A DNA stretch of 27,268 nucleotides from a virus, in the IMG/VR virus record IMGVR_UViG_3300031758_000463, positions 1 to 27,268 of that record; one strand, written 5' to 3'. Numbering within the stretch: the first letter of the stretch is position 1; each line of letters begins with the position of its first letter. Position numbers and translations under genes: made by a program. Positions 14,334-21,761 of this stretch are shown one piece after another. The notes under the pieces were generated by a model. The model saw only the letters and a program-made list of their open reading frames with translations, searched no databases and was not told where the DNA came from.

Positions 14334-16325
14334 ATGGTAAAATTAGTATCCGATTATACCGTATCTAATAGGATAGTAAAAACTCCTTCTACTGAAGTGT
14401 CTCCTGAAAGATATAGGTACGTTAATTTAGCTGAAACGGAGCCGGATCTTGGTGTTCCTCAGGCAAACGGATATATTCTTACATCGAATACTATTGGAAC
14501 CAGAGCTTGGATAGACGGTTCTACAATATTTGGGCAACAGGGTATTCAGGGTATACAGGGTATTCAAGGAAGCTTTGGTCAGCAAGGTATACAAGGTCTT
14601 CAGGGTACAAAGGGAGATCCATTTAAGGTTCTTGGATCCGTTCCTGACGTAAATGTGAATCCACCAAACAATCCTCAGACTACATTAAGCGCGGCCTTTC
14701 CAAGTCCATCTCTTGCAGATGGTGTTATTGATGAGGCGACATTTGATCTTTGGGTTTGGAATGGTACATCTTGGATAAACACAGGAGATATCGTTGGACC
14801 TCAGGGTATTCAAGGTATTCAGGGTCGTCAAGGTATCACCGGATCTCAAGGTGTACAAGGTATTCAGGGATCTCAGGGTGATCAGGGTATTCAAGGTACT
14901 ACTGGTGACCAAGGTATTCAAGGTACTGGAGGACTCGGTACACAGGGTGTTCAGGGTATCACTGGATCTCAAGGTGTTCAGGGTATTACCGGCGAACAAG
15001 GTATACAAGGCACTCAAGGTGCTCAGGGCACTACTGGTGAACAAGGTATACAAGGTATTAGTGGTACTGGGAACCAAGGGCCACAGGGCACTCAAGGCAC
15101 TACTGGTGAACAGGGTATACAAGGTGTTCAGGGCGTCCAGGGTATTCAGGGTACTTCAATCCAGGGTATCCAGGGTATCGCTGGATCTCAAGGCGTTCAA
15201 GGTATCCAAGGTATAGACGGTACACTAGGATCTCAAGGCGAGCAGGGTATCCAGGGTATTCAGGGTATCACTGGTTCGCAAGGTATACAAGGTATTCAGG
15301 GTACTGCTATTCAGGGCATTCAAGGTATCCAGGGTATCACTGGATCTCAAGGCGTTCAAGGTATCCAAGGTATAGACGGTACACTAGGATCTCAAGGCGA
15401 GCAGGGTATCCAGGGTATCACCGGATCTCAAGGTGTACAAGGTATCCAAGGTATAGACGGTACACTAGGATCTCAAGGTGTTCAAGGTATCCAAGGTATA
15501 GACGGTACACTAGGATCTCAAGGCGTTCAAGGTATTCAGGGTATTCAGGGTACTGCTATTCAAGGTATTCAGGGTATCCAGGGTATCCAGGGTATCGCTG
15601 GATCTCAAGGCGTTCAAGGTATTCAAGGTATAGACGGTACGCTTGGTTCTCAAGGCATTCAAGGTATCCAGGGTATCACTGGATCTCAAGGCGAGCAGGG
15701 TATCCAGGGTATCACTGGATCTCAAGGCGTTCAAGGCATTCAAGGTATCCAGGGTATCACTGGATCTCAAGGTGTTCAAGGTATTCAAGGAACCCAAGGT
15801 ATCCAAGGTATTCAAGGTATTCAGGGTCGTCAAGGTATCACCGGATCTCAAGGCGTTCAAGGTATTCAAGGTATTCAAGGGCCGGCGTCTGCTTCTGCTT
15901 CAGCAACAGATCTTCAAGCAACAAATAATACTTCTACGAACGCAAGCTTCTACCCAGTCTTCGTTGCAAACGTTGGATCTGTTCAAACAGTCAATGCTGC
16001 CGATACAAAACTTTATTTCAATCCAAGTACCGGAACACTCAACGCGACAAACTTTAACTCTCTATCAGACATTACTTATAAAGAAAATATCGAAAAGATA
16101 CCAAACAGTATAGAGATGCTAAATGCAATACAGACATATTCGTTCAACTGGAAAGATAATAAGAACAAGAGCTACGGGGTAATCGCGCAAGAGTTAGAAA
16201 AGGTTATGCCAGAACTCGTAGAAAAAAACGCTAACGGCGATAAGACAGTTTCTTATATGCCTTTGATCGCAATCGTTATTGAAGCAATAAAGAAGTTAGA
16301 TGATAAGATCGAAGGTAAAATATAA
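14334..16325 (+). CDS. Collagen-like tail fibre protein with C-terminal S74 chaperone domain
   Basis: 663 residues. An N-terminal region of about 66 residues ends NGYILTSNTIGTRAWIDGS. A short Gly-X-Y block (about 67-98) is followed by a globular insert (about 99-152, including DLWVWNGTSWINTGDI). A long Gly-X-Y block (155-517) is dominated by GIQ, GVQ, GSQ and GIT triplets and has few Pro or Lys. Triplet phase is broken by GTSIQG, two GTAIQG and one GTGNQG. The C-terminus carries SDITYKENI with S578 and K583, matching the Ser-Lys dyad of the peptidase S74 intramolecular chaperone, then YGVIAQELEKVMPELV. The family trimerises fibres and often cuts itself off before the Ser. Likely a trimeric tail fibre. 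Confidence 0.88.
   Translation: MVKLVSDYTVSNRIVKTPSTEVSPERYRYVNLAETEPDLGVPQANGYILTSNTIGTRAWIDGSTIFGQQGIQGIQGIQGSFGQQGIQGLQGTKGDPFKVLGSVPDVNVNPPNNPQTTLSAAFPSPSLADGVIDEATFDLWVWNGTSWINTGDIVGPQGIQGIQGRQGITGSQGVQGIQGSQGDQGIQGTTGDQGIQGTGGLGTQGVQGITGSQGVQGITGEQGIQGTQGAQGTTGEQGIQGISGTGNQGPQGTQGTTGEQGIQGVQGVQGIQGTSIQGIQGIAGSQGVQGIQGIDGTLGSQGEQGIQGIQGITGSQGIQGIQGTAIQGIQGIQGITGSQGVQGIQGIDGTLGSQGEQGIQGITGSQGVQGIQGIDGTLGSQGVQGIQGIDGTLGSQGVQGIQGIQGTAIQGIQGIQGIQGIAGSQGVQGIQGIDGTLGSQGIQGIQGITGSQGEQGIQGITGSQGVQGIQGIQGITGSQGVQGIQGTQGIQGIQGIQGRQGITGSQGVQGIQGIQGPASASASATDLQATNNTSTNASFYPVFVANVGSVQTVNAADTKLYFNPSTGTLNATNFNSLSDITYKENIEKIPNSIEMLNAIQTYSFNWKDNKNKSYGVIAQELEKVMPELVEKNANGDKTVSYMPLIAIVIEAIKKLDDKIEGKI
14796..15881 (+). 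repeat. Gly-X-Y coding repeat tract of the collagen-like fibre
   Basis: About 1.1 kb of near-tandem 9-base units (GGTATTCAG-like). A 45-base unit encoding GSQGVQGIQGIDGTL occurs five times (15183, 15342, 15423, 15468, 15600). A 79-base segment at 15181-15259 recurs exactly at 15340-15418. Such tracts expand and contract by recombination, so fibre length probably varies between relatives. Confidence 0.88.
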
Positions 16326-16515
16326 TGGCGCTTAACTTTTCAACATCTCAGAGTTTAGATCTAATACACCACCAAGATGGCACGTCCTATGAGTGGACCG
16401 GTTCAAAGTGGCGTAGAATCGATACTTTTGAAACGCGATATACAGACAAGCTCTGAGAGACGTTACAACTCAAGATGGATTTTCTTACACTGTTACTTGG
16501 CCTACGAAACCTTAA
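16325..16515 (+). pseudogene. Small tail-fibre-associated gene, split by an apparent frameshift
   Basis: A frame from ATG 16325, overlapping the upstream TAA, encodes 43 residues beginning MALNFSTSQSLDL and containing SYEWTGSKWRRID, then hits TGA at 16454-16456. GAAGG at 16311-16315 serves as ribosome site. In the -1 frame, open from 16432 to TAA 16513-16515, the sequence reads NAIYRQALRDVTTQDGF then SYTVTWPTKP. The YRQALRD...WPTKP pattern is the usual C-terminus of short phage tail-fibre proteins that begin MALNF...YxWxGxxW. The two halves therefore look like one protein of about 62-63 aa broken by one indel in the overlap 16432-16456. No canonical slippery heptamer is visible there, so decay or a sequence error is more likely than programmed shifting. 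Confidence 0.65.
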
Positions 16516-16529
16516 CACTGTTCTAAACG

Positions 16530-16537
16530 TATAAATA
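16530..16537 (+). promoter_or_regulatory. T4-type late promoter (TATAAATA)
   Basis: Exact TATAAATA, 47 bases before ATG 16584 of the GH130-like gene. It probably drives the second glycan cassette, which has no other box up to 22520. Confidence 0.78.
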
Positions 16538-16583
16538 ATATTAAGAAAGATGATGATAATTTGAAGTGAGGTGAAACTATATA

Positions 16584-17654
16584 ATGTCTTTTTTTGAAAA
16601 CACCAAGAACGGAACAGAAGTAGAAAATATATACAATTACGAAAACGATCGTAGTTTTGCAAAAACAGTACTAGAGGATGGTGGAGACATACATCCTCTT
16701 ATAATTCCATCAAATCTTACGAATGGTACAGGGTTGATGAATCCGTCTATATTGAATATAGACGGCAAACTCATTGTCAACATTCGTCACGTGAACTATA
16801 CGTTCTATCACTCAGAGAGAAAACTATTTCAGCACCCTTGGGGTCCTCTTACTTATCTGCATCCTGAAAACGATATGCATTTAAGAACTGAAAACTATTA
16901 CTGCGAACTAAACGATTCCTTTGAGATCTCTCGGTTTAATAAGATAGACACAAGTAAGTTTGACACATACTCACCTATGTGGGACTTCGTTGGTCTTGAG
17001 GATGCTCGTCTAATGCATTGGAATGGTAAGATCTTTACTTCTGGAGTTCGTAGAGATACGACGACGAACGGCCAGGGTAGAATGGAACTCTGTGAGATAG
17101 AAGTTCGTAACGACTCAGTAGTAGAAGTAGCGCGCTGGAGAATTCATCCACCGAAGGATAGAAATTCTTATTGCGAAAAGAACTGGATGCCGGTTCTAGA
17201 TCAACCTTACACATACGTAAAGTGGTGTAACCCAGTTGAGATCGTAAAGGTTGACGAAACGCCGTTGGACGATAAAGTATTCGAGTCAAATTGGGTAGAC
17301 TCAAAAACGATCCACCTCGGAGAACGTTTAAACTTTTCTCACAAGGATCCACGCGGTGGATCGCAACTCATACCTTTCGGAGATAACTATCTCGCGCTTA
17401 CTCACGAGGTCGATCTATTTAAGAGCGAAGTTGGTAGAAAGGATGGGGTGTATCGTCATAGATTCGTTCTGTTCGATAAAGATTGGAACGTGCTAAAATC
17501 TTCAAAAGACTTTTCATTAATGAATGGACATACGGAATTTGCATGCGGTATGTGCCACTATAAAGATAAGATACTTATTACATTTGGATTTCAGGACAAT
17601 GCTGCGTACATACTCGAAGTAAATCCTAAATCTATTGAAGACCTATTACTGTGA
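16584..17654 (+). CDS. GH130-like five-bladed propeller glycosidase/phosphorylase family protein
   Basis: 356 residues, with a late promoter at 16530-16537 and AGG at 16569-16571. Visible motifs are MNPSI (52-56), FVGLEDARLMHWNGKIF (135-151), CEKNWMPV (197-204), RGGSQLIPF (257-265), YRHRFVLFD (290-298) and HTEFACGMCHYKDK (316-329). The order N-P-S, G-x-E-D-x-R, E-K-N-W and then an E-F-x-x-G-M motif fits the beta-propeller of GH130-type mannoside phosphorylases/hydrolases and related proteins attached to glycosyltransferases. It would act on a beta-linked oligosaccharide, or as a sugar-binding propeller. Catalysis is not proven. The gene starts a second sugar-modification cassette. Confidence 0.6.
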   Translation: MSFFENTKNGTEVENIYNYENDRSFAKTVLEDGGDIHPLIIPSNLTNGTGLMNPSILNIDGKLIVNIRHVNYTFYHSERKLFQHPWGPLTYLHPENDMHLRTENYYCELNDSFEISRFNKIDTSKFDTYSPMWDFVGLEDARLMHWNGKIFTSGVRRDTTTNGQGRMELCEIEVRNDSVVEVARWRIHPPKDRNSYCEKNWMPVLDQPYTYVKWCNPVEIVKVDETPLDDKVFESNWVDSKTIHLGERLNFSHKDPRGGSQLIPFGDNYLALTHEVDLFKSEVGRKDGVYRHRFVLFDKDWNVLKSSKDFSLMNGHTEFACGMCHYKDKILITFGFQDNAAYILEVNPKSIEDLLL

Positions 17655-17669
17655 GAGGACGCATACATT

Positions 17670-19523
17670 ATGAACAGAACTGAAATTATTCAAACTCTCA
17701 TCGATAAGATAGATGCGAAGAGCTATCTTGAAATTGGAATTTCCGCTGGAGACAACTGGAAAAAGATACGCTGCGATCGCAAGTTGAGCGTAGATCCAGA
17801 ACCTCTATCAAAGGCAGATCGCGTTCTTACTTCAGACGAGTTCTTTGAAAAGAACGAAGAAACGTTTGACGTCATATTCATAGACGGCCTTCATCACGCG
17901 GATCAAGTACACAGAGACATAAAGAACTCGCTAGATGTGTTAAACGATGGCGGTTACATCGTATGTCACGATTTAAATCCACAGAAGAAGGAACATCAGG
18001 TCATACCGTTTACTGGCGGTACTTGGAACGGAGACTGTTGGAGATCCTTCGTAAGCTTGCGTCGAGATCGAGAAGATCTAGAAATGTTTACTATTGACAC
18101 CGACCACGGATGTGGCGTTATACGTAAGGGTACTCAAGAAACGTTGGATATACATCCTAGCACCGACGTAACATATGAAGACTTTGATAAGAATCGTAAA
18201 GAATGGTTAAACCTAATTAGCCCAGGTCAATTTAGAAAGATGTTTGGTATGAAAGATCTCAAGTCTATGATTAAGACATACATCATGGATCCTAGCAATC
18301 CCGAGAATAACTGGGACCTTGCTCTACACTACGATGGTCTAGGACAGACAGCATCAGCAGTTTCATTCTATATTCGCACGGCCGAAAGAACGAAAGACGA
18401 TCTGCTAAAGTACGAGTGTTTAATTCGCGCGGCAATGTGTTTTGAAAAGCAAGGGACGCGCAGGTTTACCGTGAAGGGTATCATACAGCACGCGATCGCA
18501 ACGAAGCCGCATCGCCCAGAAGGGTACTACCTCCTGAGCCGTTTACACGAAAACGATCCTGGAGATGGAAAGTGGTTCGATTCGTTTACGATGGCCTCTA
18601 TCGGCTATTCATTTGCCGATGGCGAACTCGAACCTCTTAGAACTGAGATAGACTATCCTGGAAAATACGCGCTTCTTTTCCAAAAAGCTCATTCTGCATG
18701 GTGGTGTGGCCTCGGCGAAGATTCAAGAAGTATTCTAATGGATCTATATCAAAACTATGATCTAAATGAATACTATCGCAATGCAGTATACCAAAATCTC
18801 CTAAGACTCGGTGCGTTTTCTTCTAAGAGTCTTACTCTATACAAGAAAGAGAAACATAAAGATCTTGCAGTTCAATTCGATGGTTCTGAAAAAATTAGCC
18901 AAAATTATTCCGAGGCGTATCAGGATATGTTCGTTCTTACTCTGTTAAAAGGTAAGAGAAACGGATCGTATGTTGAGGTTGGATCTGGCCACCCAACTTA
19001 TGGAAACAACACGTACCTCTTGGAAAAAGACTTTGGCTGGAACGGTGTATCGCTAGATATTAGTGAGGAGTTCGTAGCGGCGCATAATCAAGAAAGAAAG
19101 CATACTTGTGTACTTAAGGACGCAACGACTGTTAACTACGACAAGTTTTTAAACGGTCTTGGATTTGGTAAGGACATAGACTACCTTCAGATAGATTGCG
19201 ATCCTCCTGAGATAAGCTTTAAGGTTCTTCTTTCGATACCATTCGACTCAAGAAGATTTGGTGTCATTACGTTTGAACACGATCACTACGCGGATCCAAC
19301 CGGTGGATATAGAGAGAAGGCTAGAAAATACTTAGAGTCATACGGCTACGTTTTGTTCGCGAGTAATATTTCTCCAGATGAAGATAGACCATATGAAGAT
19401 TGGTTCGTTCACCCAGATATGATAAATATTAATGAATTTAGTATTCTAATGGATCAAACTGATTCTACGAAAAAAGCTGAAGATTATATAATGGGTAAGA
19501 TCAAGAATGGTGAAGCAGCTTAA
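17670..19523 (+). CDS. Methyltransferase – helical repeat – FkbM-like methyltransferase fusion
   Basis: 617 residues, ATG 17670 with AGAGGA at 17654-17659. Domain 1 (about 1-165) has SYLEIGISAGDNW (18-30) and FDVIFIDGLHHADQVHRDI (66-84), then GGYIVCHDLNP, a Methyltransf_24-like class I methyltransferase. Residues about 200-400 are helical with TPR-like spacing (NNWDLALHYDGLGQTASAVSF; RPEGYYLLSRLHE), as seen in glycosyltransferase-associated scaffolds. Domain 3 (about 410-600) has YSEAYQDMFVLTLL, NGSYVEVGSGHPTYGNNTYL (431-450), VSLDISEEF and IDYLQIDCDPP (503-513), an FkbM-like methyltransferase. It probably methylates sugars. The last 17 bases overlap the glycosyltransferase gene. Confidence 0.78.
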   Translation: MNRTEIIQTLIDKIDAKSYLEIGISAGDNWKKIRCDRKLSVDPEPLSKADRVLTSDEFFEKNEETFDVIFIDGLHHADQVHRDIKNSLDVLNDGGYIVCHDLNPQKKEHQVIPFTGGTWNGDCWRSFVSLRRDREDLEMFTIDTDHGCGVIRKGTQETLDIHPSTDVTYEDFDKNRKEWLNLISPGQFRKMFGMKDLKSMIKTYIMDPSNPENNWDLALHYDGLGQTASAVSFYIRTAERTKDDLLKYECLIRAAMCFEKQGTRRFTVKGIIQHAIATKPHRPEGYYLLSRLHENDPGDGKWFDSFTMASIGYSFADGELEPLRTEIDYPGKYALLFQKAHSAWWCGLGEDSRSILMDLYQNYDLNEYYRNAVYQNLLRLGAFSSKSLTLYKKEKHKDLAVQFDGSEKISQNYSEAYQDMFVLTLLKGKRNGSYVEVGSGHPTYGNNTYLLEKDFGWNGVSLDISEEFVAAHNQERKHTCVLKDATTVNYDKFLNGLGFGKDIDYLQIDCDPPEISFKVLLSIPFDSRRFGVITFEHDHYADPTGGYREKARKYLESYGYVLFASNISPDEDRPYEDWFVHPDMININEFSILMDQTDSTKKAEDYIMGKIKNGEAA

Positions 19524-21066
19524 TAACTTTCCTACTGTATACTACCTTTCTCTAAAGGATTCAACAGGTAGACAGCGCGACATTGAGTCTCAGCTCTGTG
19601 CGCGCGGCGTAAACTTTCGTATGATAGAAGGATACGACGGCAGAAGAGTTGATATTCGCGATCAGCTAAACATATCTGGGCCGCACATAGGATCGAACCA
19701 AATTACGTCTGAAGTTCTTTCCGTTGCAGTATCTCACATAAATATGATACGCCAATGGTATAAAGACACAGACGAAGAGATTGGATTCTTTTGTGAGGAC
19801 GATATCAATTTTTCTCTCGTTGATTATTGGAATTTTAACTTTCAAGATTTTATCTCAGAACTACCATCGGATTGGAAAGTAATTCAGCTATCTCTCATAA
19901 AAGAAACTCCTGTGAATTGGAGTGACATGAGAATGCGAAGAAAGAGATGGAACGATTGGTCGTGCTGTGCTTATATCGTTAATAGAAAGTATGCAAAGCA
20001 GATAGTAGAAGATTACTATGATGAAGAAAAGAATGAATTCACACTAGACATTAAGGGTACCGTTCATCACCCATTACCAGAAAACGTTGTGTATCCCTCA
20101 AATTATAAACAGTGTTATGTGTTTCCTTTCTTTACAGAAAACAGAGACCACGTTTCAACTCTTATGAGAGAAACGAATAAAGAAACGATAGATAACATTC
20201 AGAATCAAAGCAGTAATTTCATAACAAATTGGTGGAAAGAAAATGGCCACAAAGTTAACATAAAGGAGTTAGTAAGTATGATAGATAAAATACCAGTGAT
20301 TGGAGCTCCAGTAGTAAATAGCACGTACTGGATATCCAGACTTATTATGAGTGTTGATTATCCAGTCGAGAACTTCGTCATTATTAATAACAACGGGCGC
20401 GGAGAGTTGGACGAAGAACTGGATCGTCTTGCAAAAATGAATCACAAGTTCATCGATAACATCAAGGTAGTTCATATGCCAGCAAACATTGGTTGCGCCG
20501 GTGCATGGAACCTTATCATTAAGTGTTACATGTTAGCACCGTACTGGATTATCGCGAACGACGATGTTGCATTTGGTCCTGGCCTCTTAAAAGAGATGGC
20601 AGATAATATAAACTCAGATCCAATGCTTGGTATGATTCATCCAAACGCTGGTGACTTTGGAATCGGCGCGTGGGACTTATTCCTCATTCGCGAAAACGTA
20701 GTAAAGATCTTTGGTCTGTTTGACGAAAACACGTATCCAGCATACTGCGAAGATGCAGACTATATCATGAGAATGCATCATAGACCAATTCGCAAGATCA
20801 TTGGTCTAGAGTCTAAGTATATGCATGGCCACGGTGATAGTACGATGTATTATGAAACCGGCAGTCAGACAGAGAAAAATGAAGCTGGTTTGAAAGTAAA
20901 ATTGGATCATGCAAACAACCTAAATATAGAGTATCTTAGCAAAAAGTGGGGAGCTGGCTGGAGAAAAATTTCTCCGAATAAGGATCCCTTTGCAGGACAA
21001 GAAACACCAATTTCAATCACAACATATGATCTCGAATTCGTGAGACAGAAACACCTGGGGTTTTGA
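19507..21066 (+). CDS. Two-domain glycosyltransferase, GT25-like plus GT2-like
   Basis: 519 residues. ATG 19507 overlaps the preceding gene by 17 bases, with GGGTAAG just upstream. Domain 1 (about 8-220) has VYYLSLKDSTGRQ, FRMIEGYDGR (37-46), LSVAVSHINMIRQW (71-84) and FFCEDDI (94-100), the layout of GT25 enzymes (LPS galactosyltransferases, and in animals the collagen galactosyltransferases). Domain 2 (about 262-455) has VIINNNGRGE, MPANIGCAGAWNL (324-336), YWIIANDDVAFGP (346-358) with the metal-binding D352-D353, and CEDADYIMRM, a GT2-type GT-A fold. A strong internal AAGGAG (20263-20268) stands nine bases before the in-frame ATG 20278 (M258), exactly at the domain boundary. Donor and acceptor sugars are unknown. 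Confidence 0.82.
   Translation: MVKQLNNFPTVYYLSLKDSTGRQRDIESQLCARGVNFRMIEGYDGRRVDIRDQLNISGPHIGSNQITSEVLSVAVSHINMIRQWYKDTDEEIGFFCEDDINFSLVDYWNFNFQDFISELPSDWKVIQLSLIKETPVNWSDMRMRRKRWNDWSCCAYIVNRKYAKQIVEDYYDEEKNEFTLDIKGTVHHPLPENVVYPSNYKQCYVFPFFTENRDHVSTLMRETNKETIDNIQNQSSNFITNWWKENGHKVNIKELVSMIDKIPVIGAPVVNSTYWISRLIMSVDYPVENFVIINNNGRGELDEELDRLAKMNHKFIDNIKVVHMPANIGCAGAWNLIIKCYMLAPYWIIANDDVAFGPGLLKEMADNINSDPMLGMIHPNAGDFGIGAWDLFLIRENVVKIFGLFDENTYPAYCEDADYIMRMHHRPIRKIIGLESKYMHGHGDSTMYYETGSQTEKNEAGLKVKLDHANNLNIEYLSKKWGAGWRKISPNKDPFAGQETPISITTYDLEFVRQKHLGF
20263..20280 (+). promoter_or_regulatory. Internal ribosome binding site and start at glycosyltransferase domain boundary
   Basis: AAGGAG at 20263-20268 followed nine bases later by the in-frame ATG at 20278 (M258). 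It lies exactly between the GT25-like and GT2-like domains, so the GT2 half could also be made as a separate protein of 262 residues. Confidence 0.55.
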
Positions 21067-21067
21067 T

Positions 21068-21760
21068 ATGAAGAACTGGATTGTAAATGAAGAAGAACAC
21101 GTAGAACAAACCTACGTTCAGGATAAGATTGACGAAGGAAGAATTAGAATAAATCCTTCCTTACAAAAAAACAAGAGAGCATTCGTAATTGATAATTTCT
21201 ATGAGGATCCATATGCAGTGCGAGAATTCGCATTACAGCAAGAATTCTTTGACGATCCTGGATACATAGGAAGAAGAACGCGAACTCAGCATCTCTTTCC
21301 TGGCCTAAAAGAAACTTTCGAAAGCATAATCGGAGAAAAGATAAGCGAGTGGGAAACCTACGGAATGAACGGAAGGTTTCAGCACAATTGGGCCGGAGAA
21401 AAATTAGTCTATCACTGCGATCAACAGAGATGGGCAGGCATGATTTATCTGTCTCCTGATGCACCACCTGAAACTGGAACAACGATGTATCGTCACAAAG
21501 AGACTAAAATACATCACAACACTCAGATTGATTGGAATTCCGGTCAAGGTATGAAGGTATTCAATCAAAAGACATTCCTTGATAGAACTCCATACGAACC
21601 GGTTGATGTGTTTGGAAATATATTCAATAGACTCGTGATTTTTGACGGCGGCTGTATTCACGCAGCATCTGAATACTTTGGTAGCGACATTAACGATTGC
21701 AGACTGTGGCAAATGTTCTTCTTTGACGGAGAAAAATCAAACATTCATCTTGGGAGTTAA
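21068..21760 (+). CDS. 2OG-Fe(II) oxygenase-like protein (DUF6445-like)
   Basis: 230 residues, starting one base after the previous stop with GGGG at 21057-21060. FVIDNFYEDPYAVREFALQ (39-57) is the typical N-terminal strand and helix of a family annotated near DUF6445 or prolyl hydroxylases. Candidate iron ligands are H116-x-D118 (VYHCDQQ) and H198 in RLVIFDGGCIHAAS, with R212 in CRLWQMFFFD as the likely 2-oxoglutarate contact. MIYLSPDAPPETGTTMYRH (125-143) fits the central strands. It sits between a glycosyltransferase and a nucleotidyltransferase, so a sugar or a surface protein is the likely target. Confidence 0.72.
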   Translation: MKNWIVNEEEHVEQTYVQDKIDEGRIRINPSLQKNKRAFVIDNFYEDPYAVREFALQQEFFDDPGYIGRRTRTQHLFPGLKETFESIIGEKISEWETYGMNGRFQHNWAGEKLVYHCDQQRWAGMIYLSPDAPPETGTTMYRHKETKIHHNTQIDWNSGQGMKVFNQKTFLDRTPYEPVDVFGNIFNRLVIFDGGCIHAASEYFGSDINDCRLWQMFFFDGEKSNIHLGS

Positions 21761-21761
21761 A

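Noticed and set aside
14685-15878. Long open frames on both strands across the collagen tract
   Set aside because: The 9-base periodic DNA leaves all frames free of stops; the products are low-complexity (NTLNTL, KVFKV) and only the Gly-X-Y frame has recognisable domains at both ends.
16432-16456. Programmed -1 frameshift like that of tail-assembly chaperones
   Set aside because: No X-XXY-YYZ heptamer exists in the overlap and the gene is a fibre-type, not a tape-measure chaperone; kept as a probable indel instead.
21642-21761. Upstream start for the cytidylyltransferase at 21642
   Set aside because: This would add 40 residues lying within the preceding gene; the known fold begins at MKIVLVTGGFDP (ATG 21762) with GGGAG upstream.
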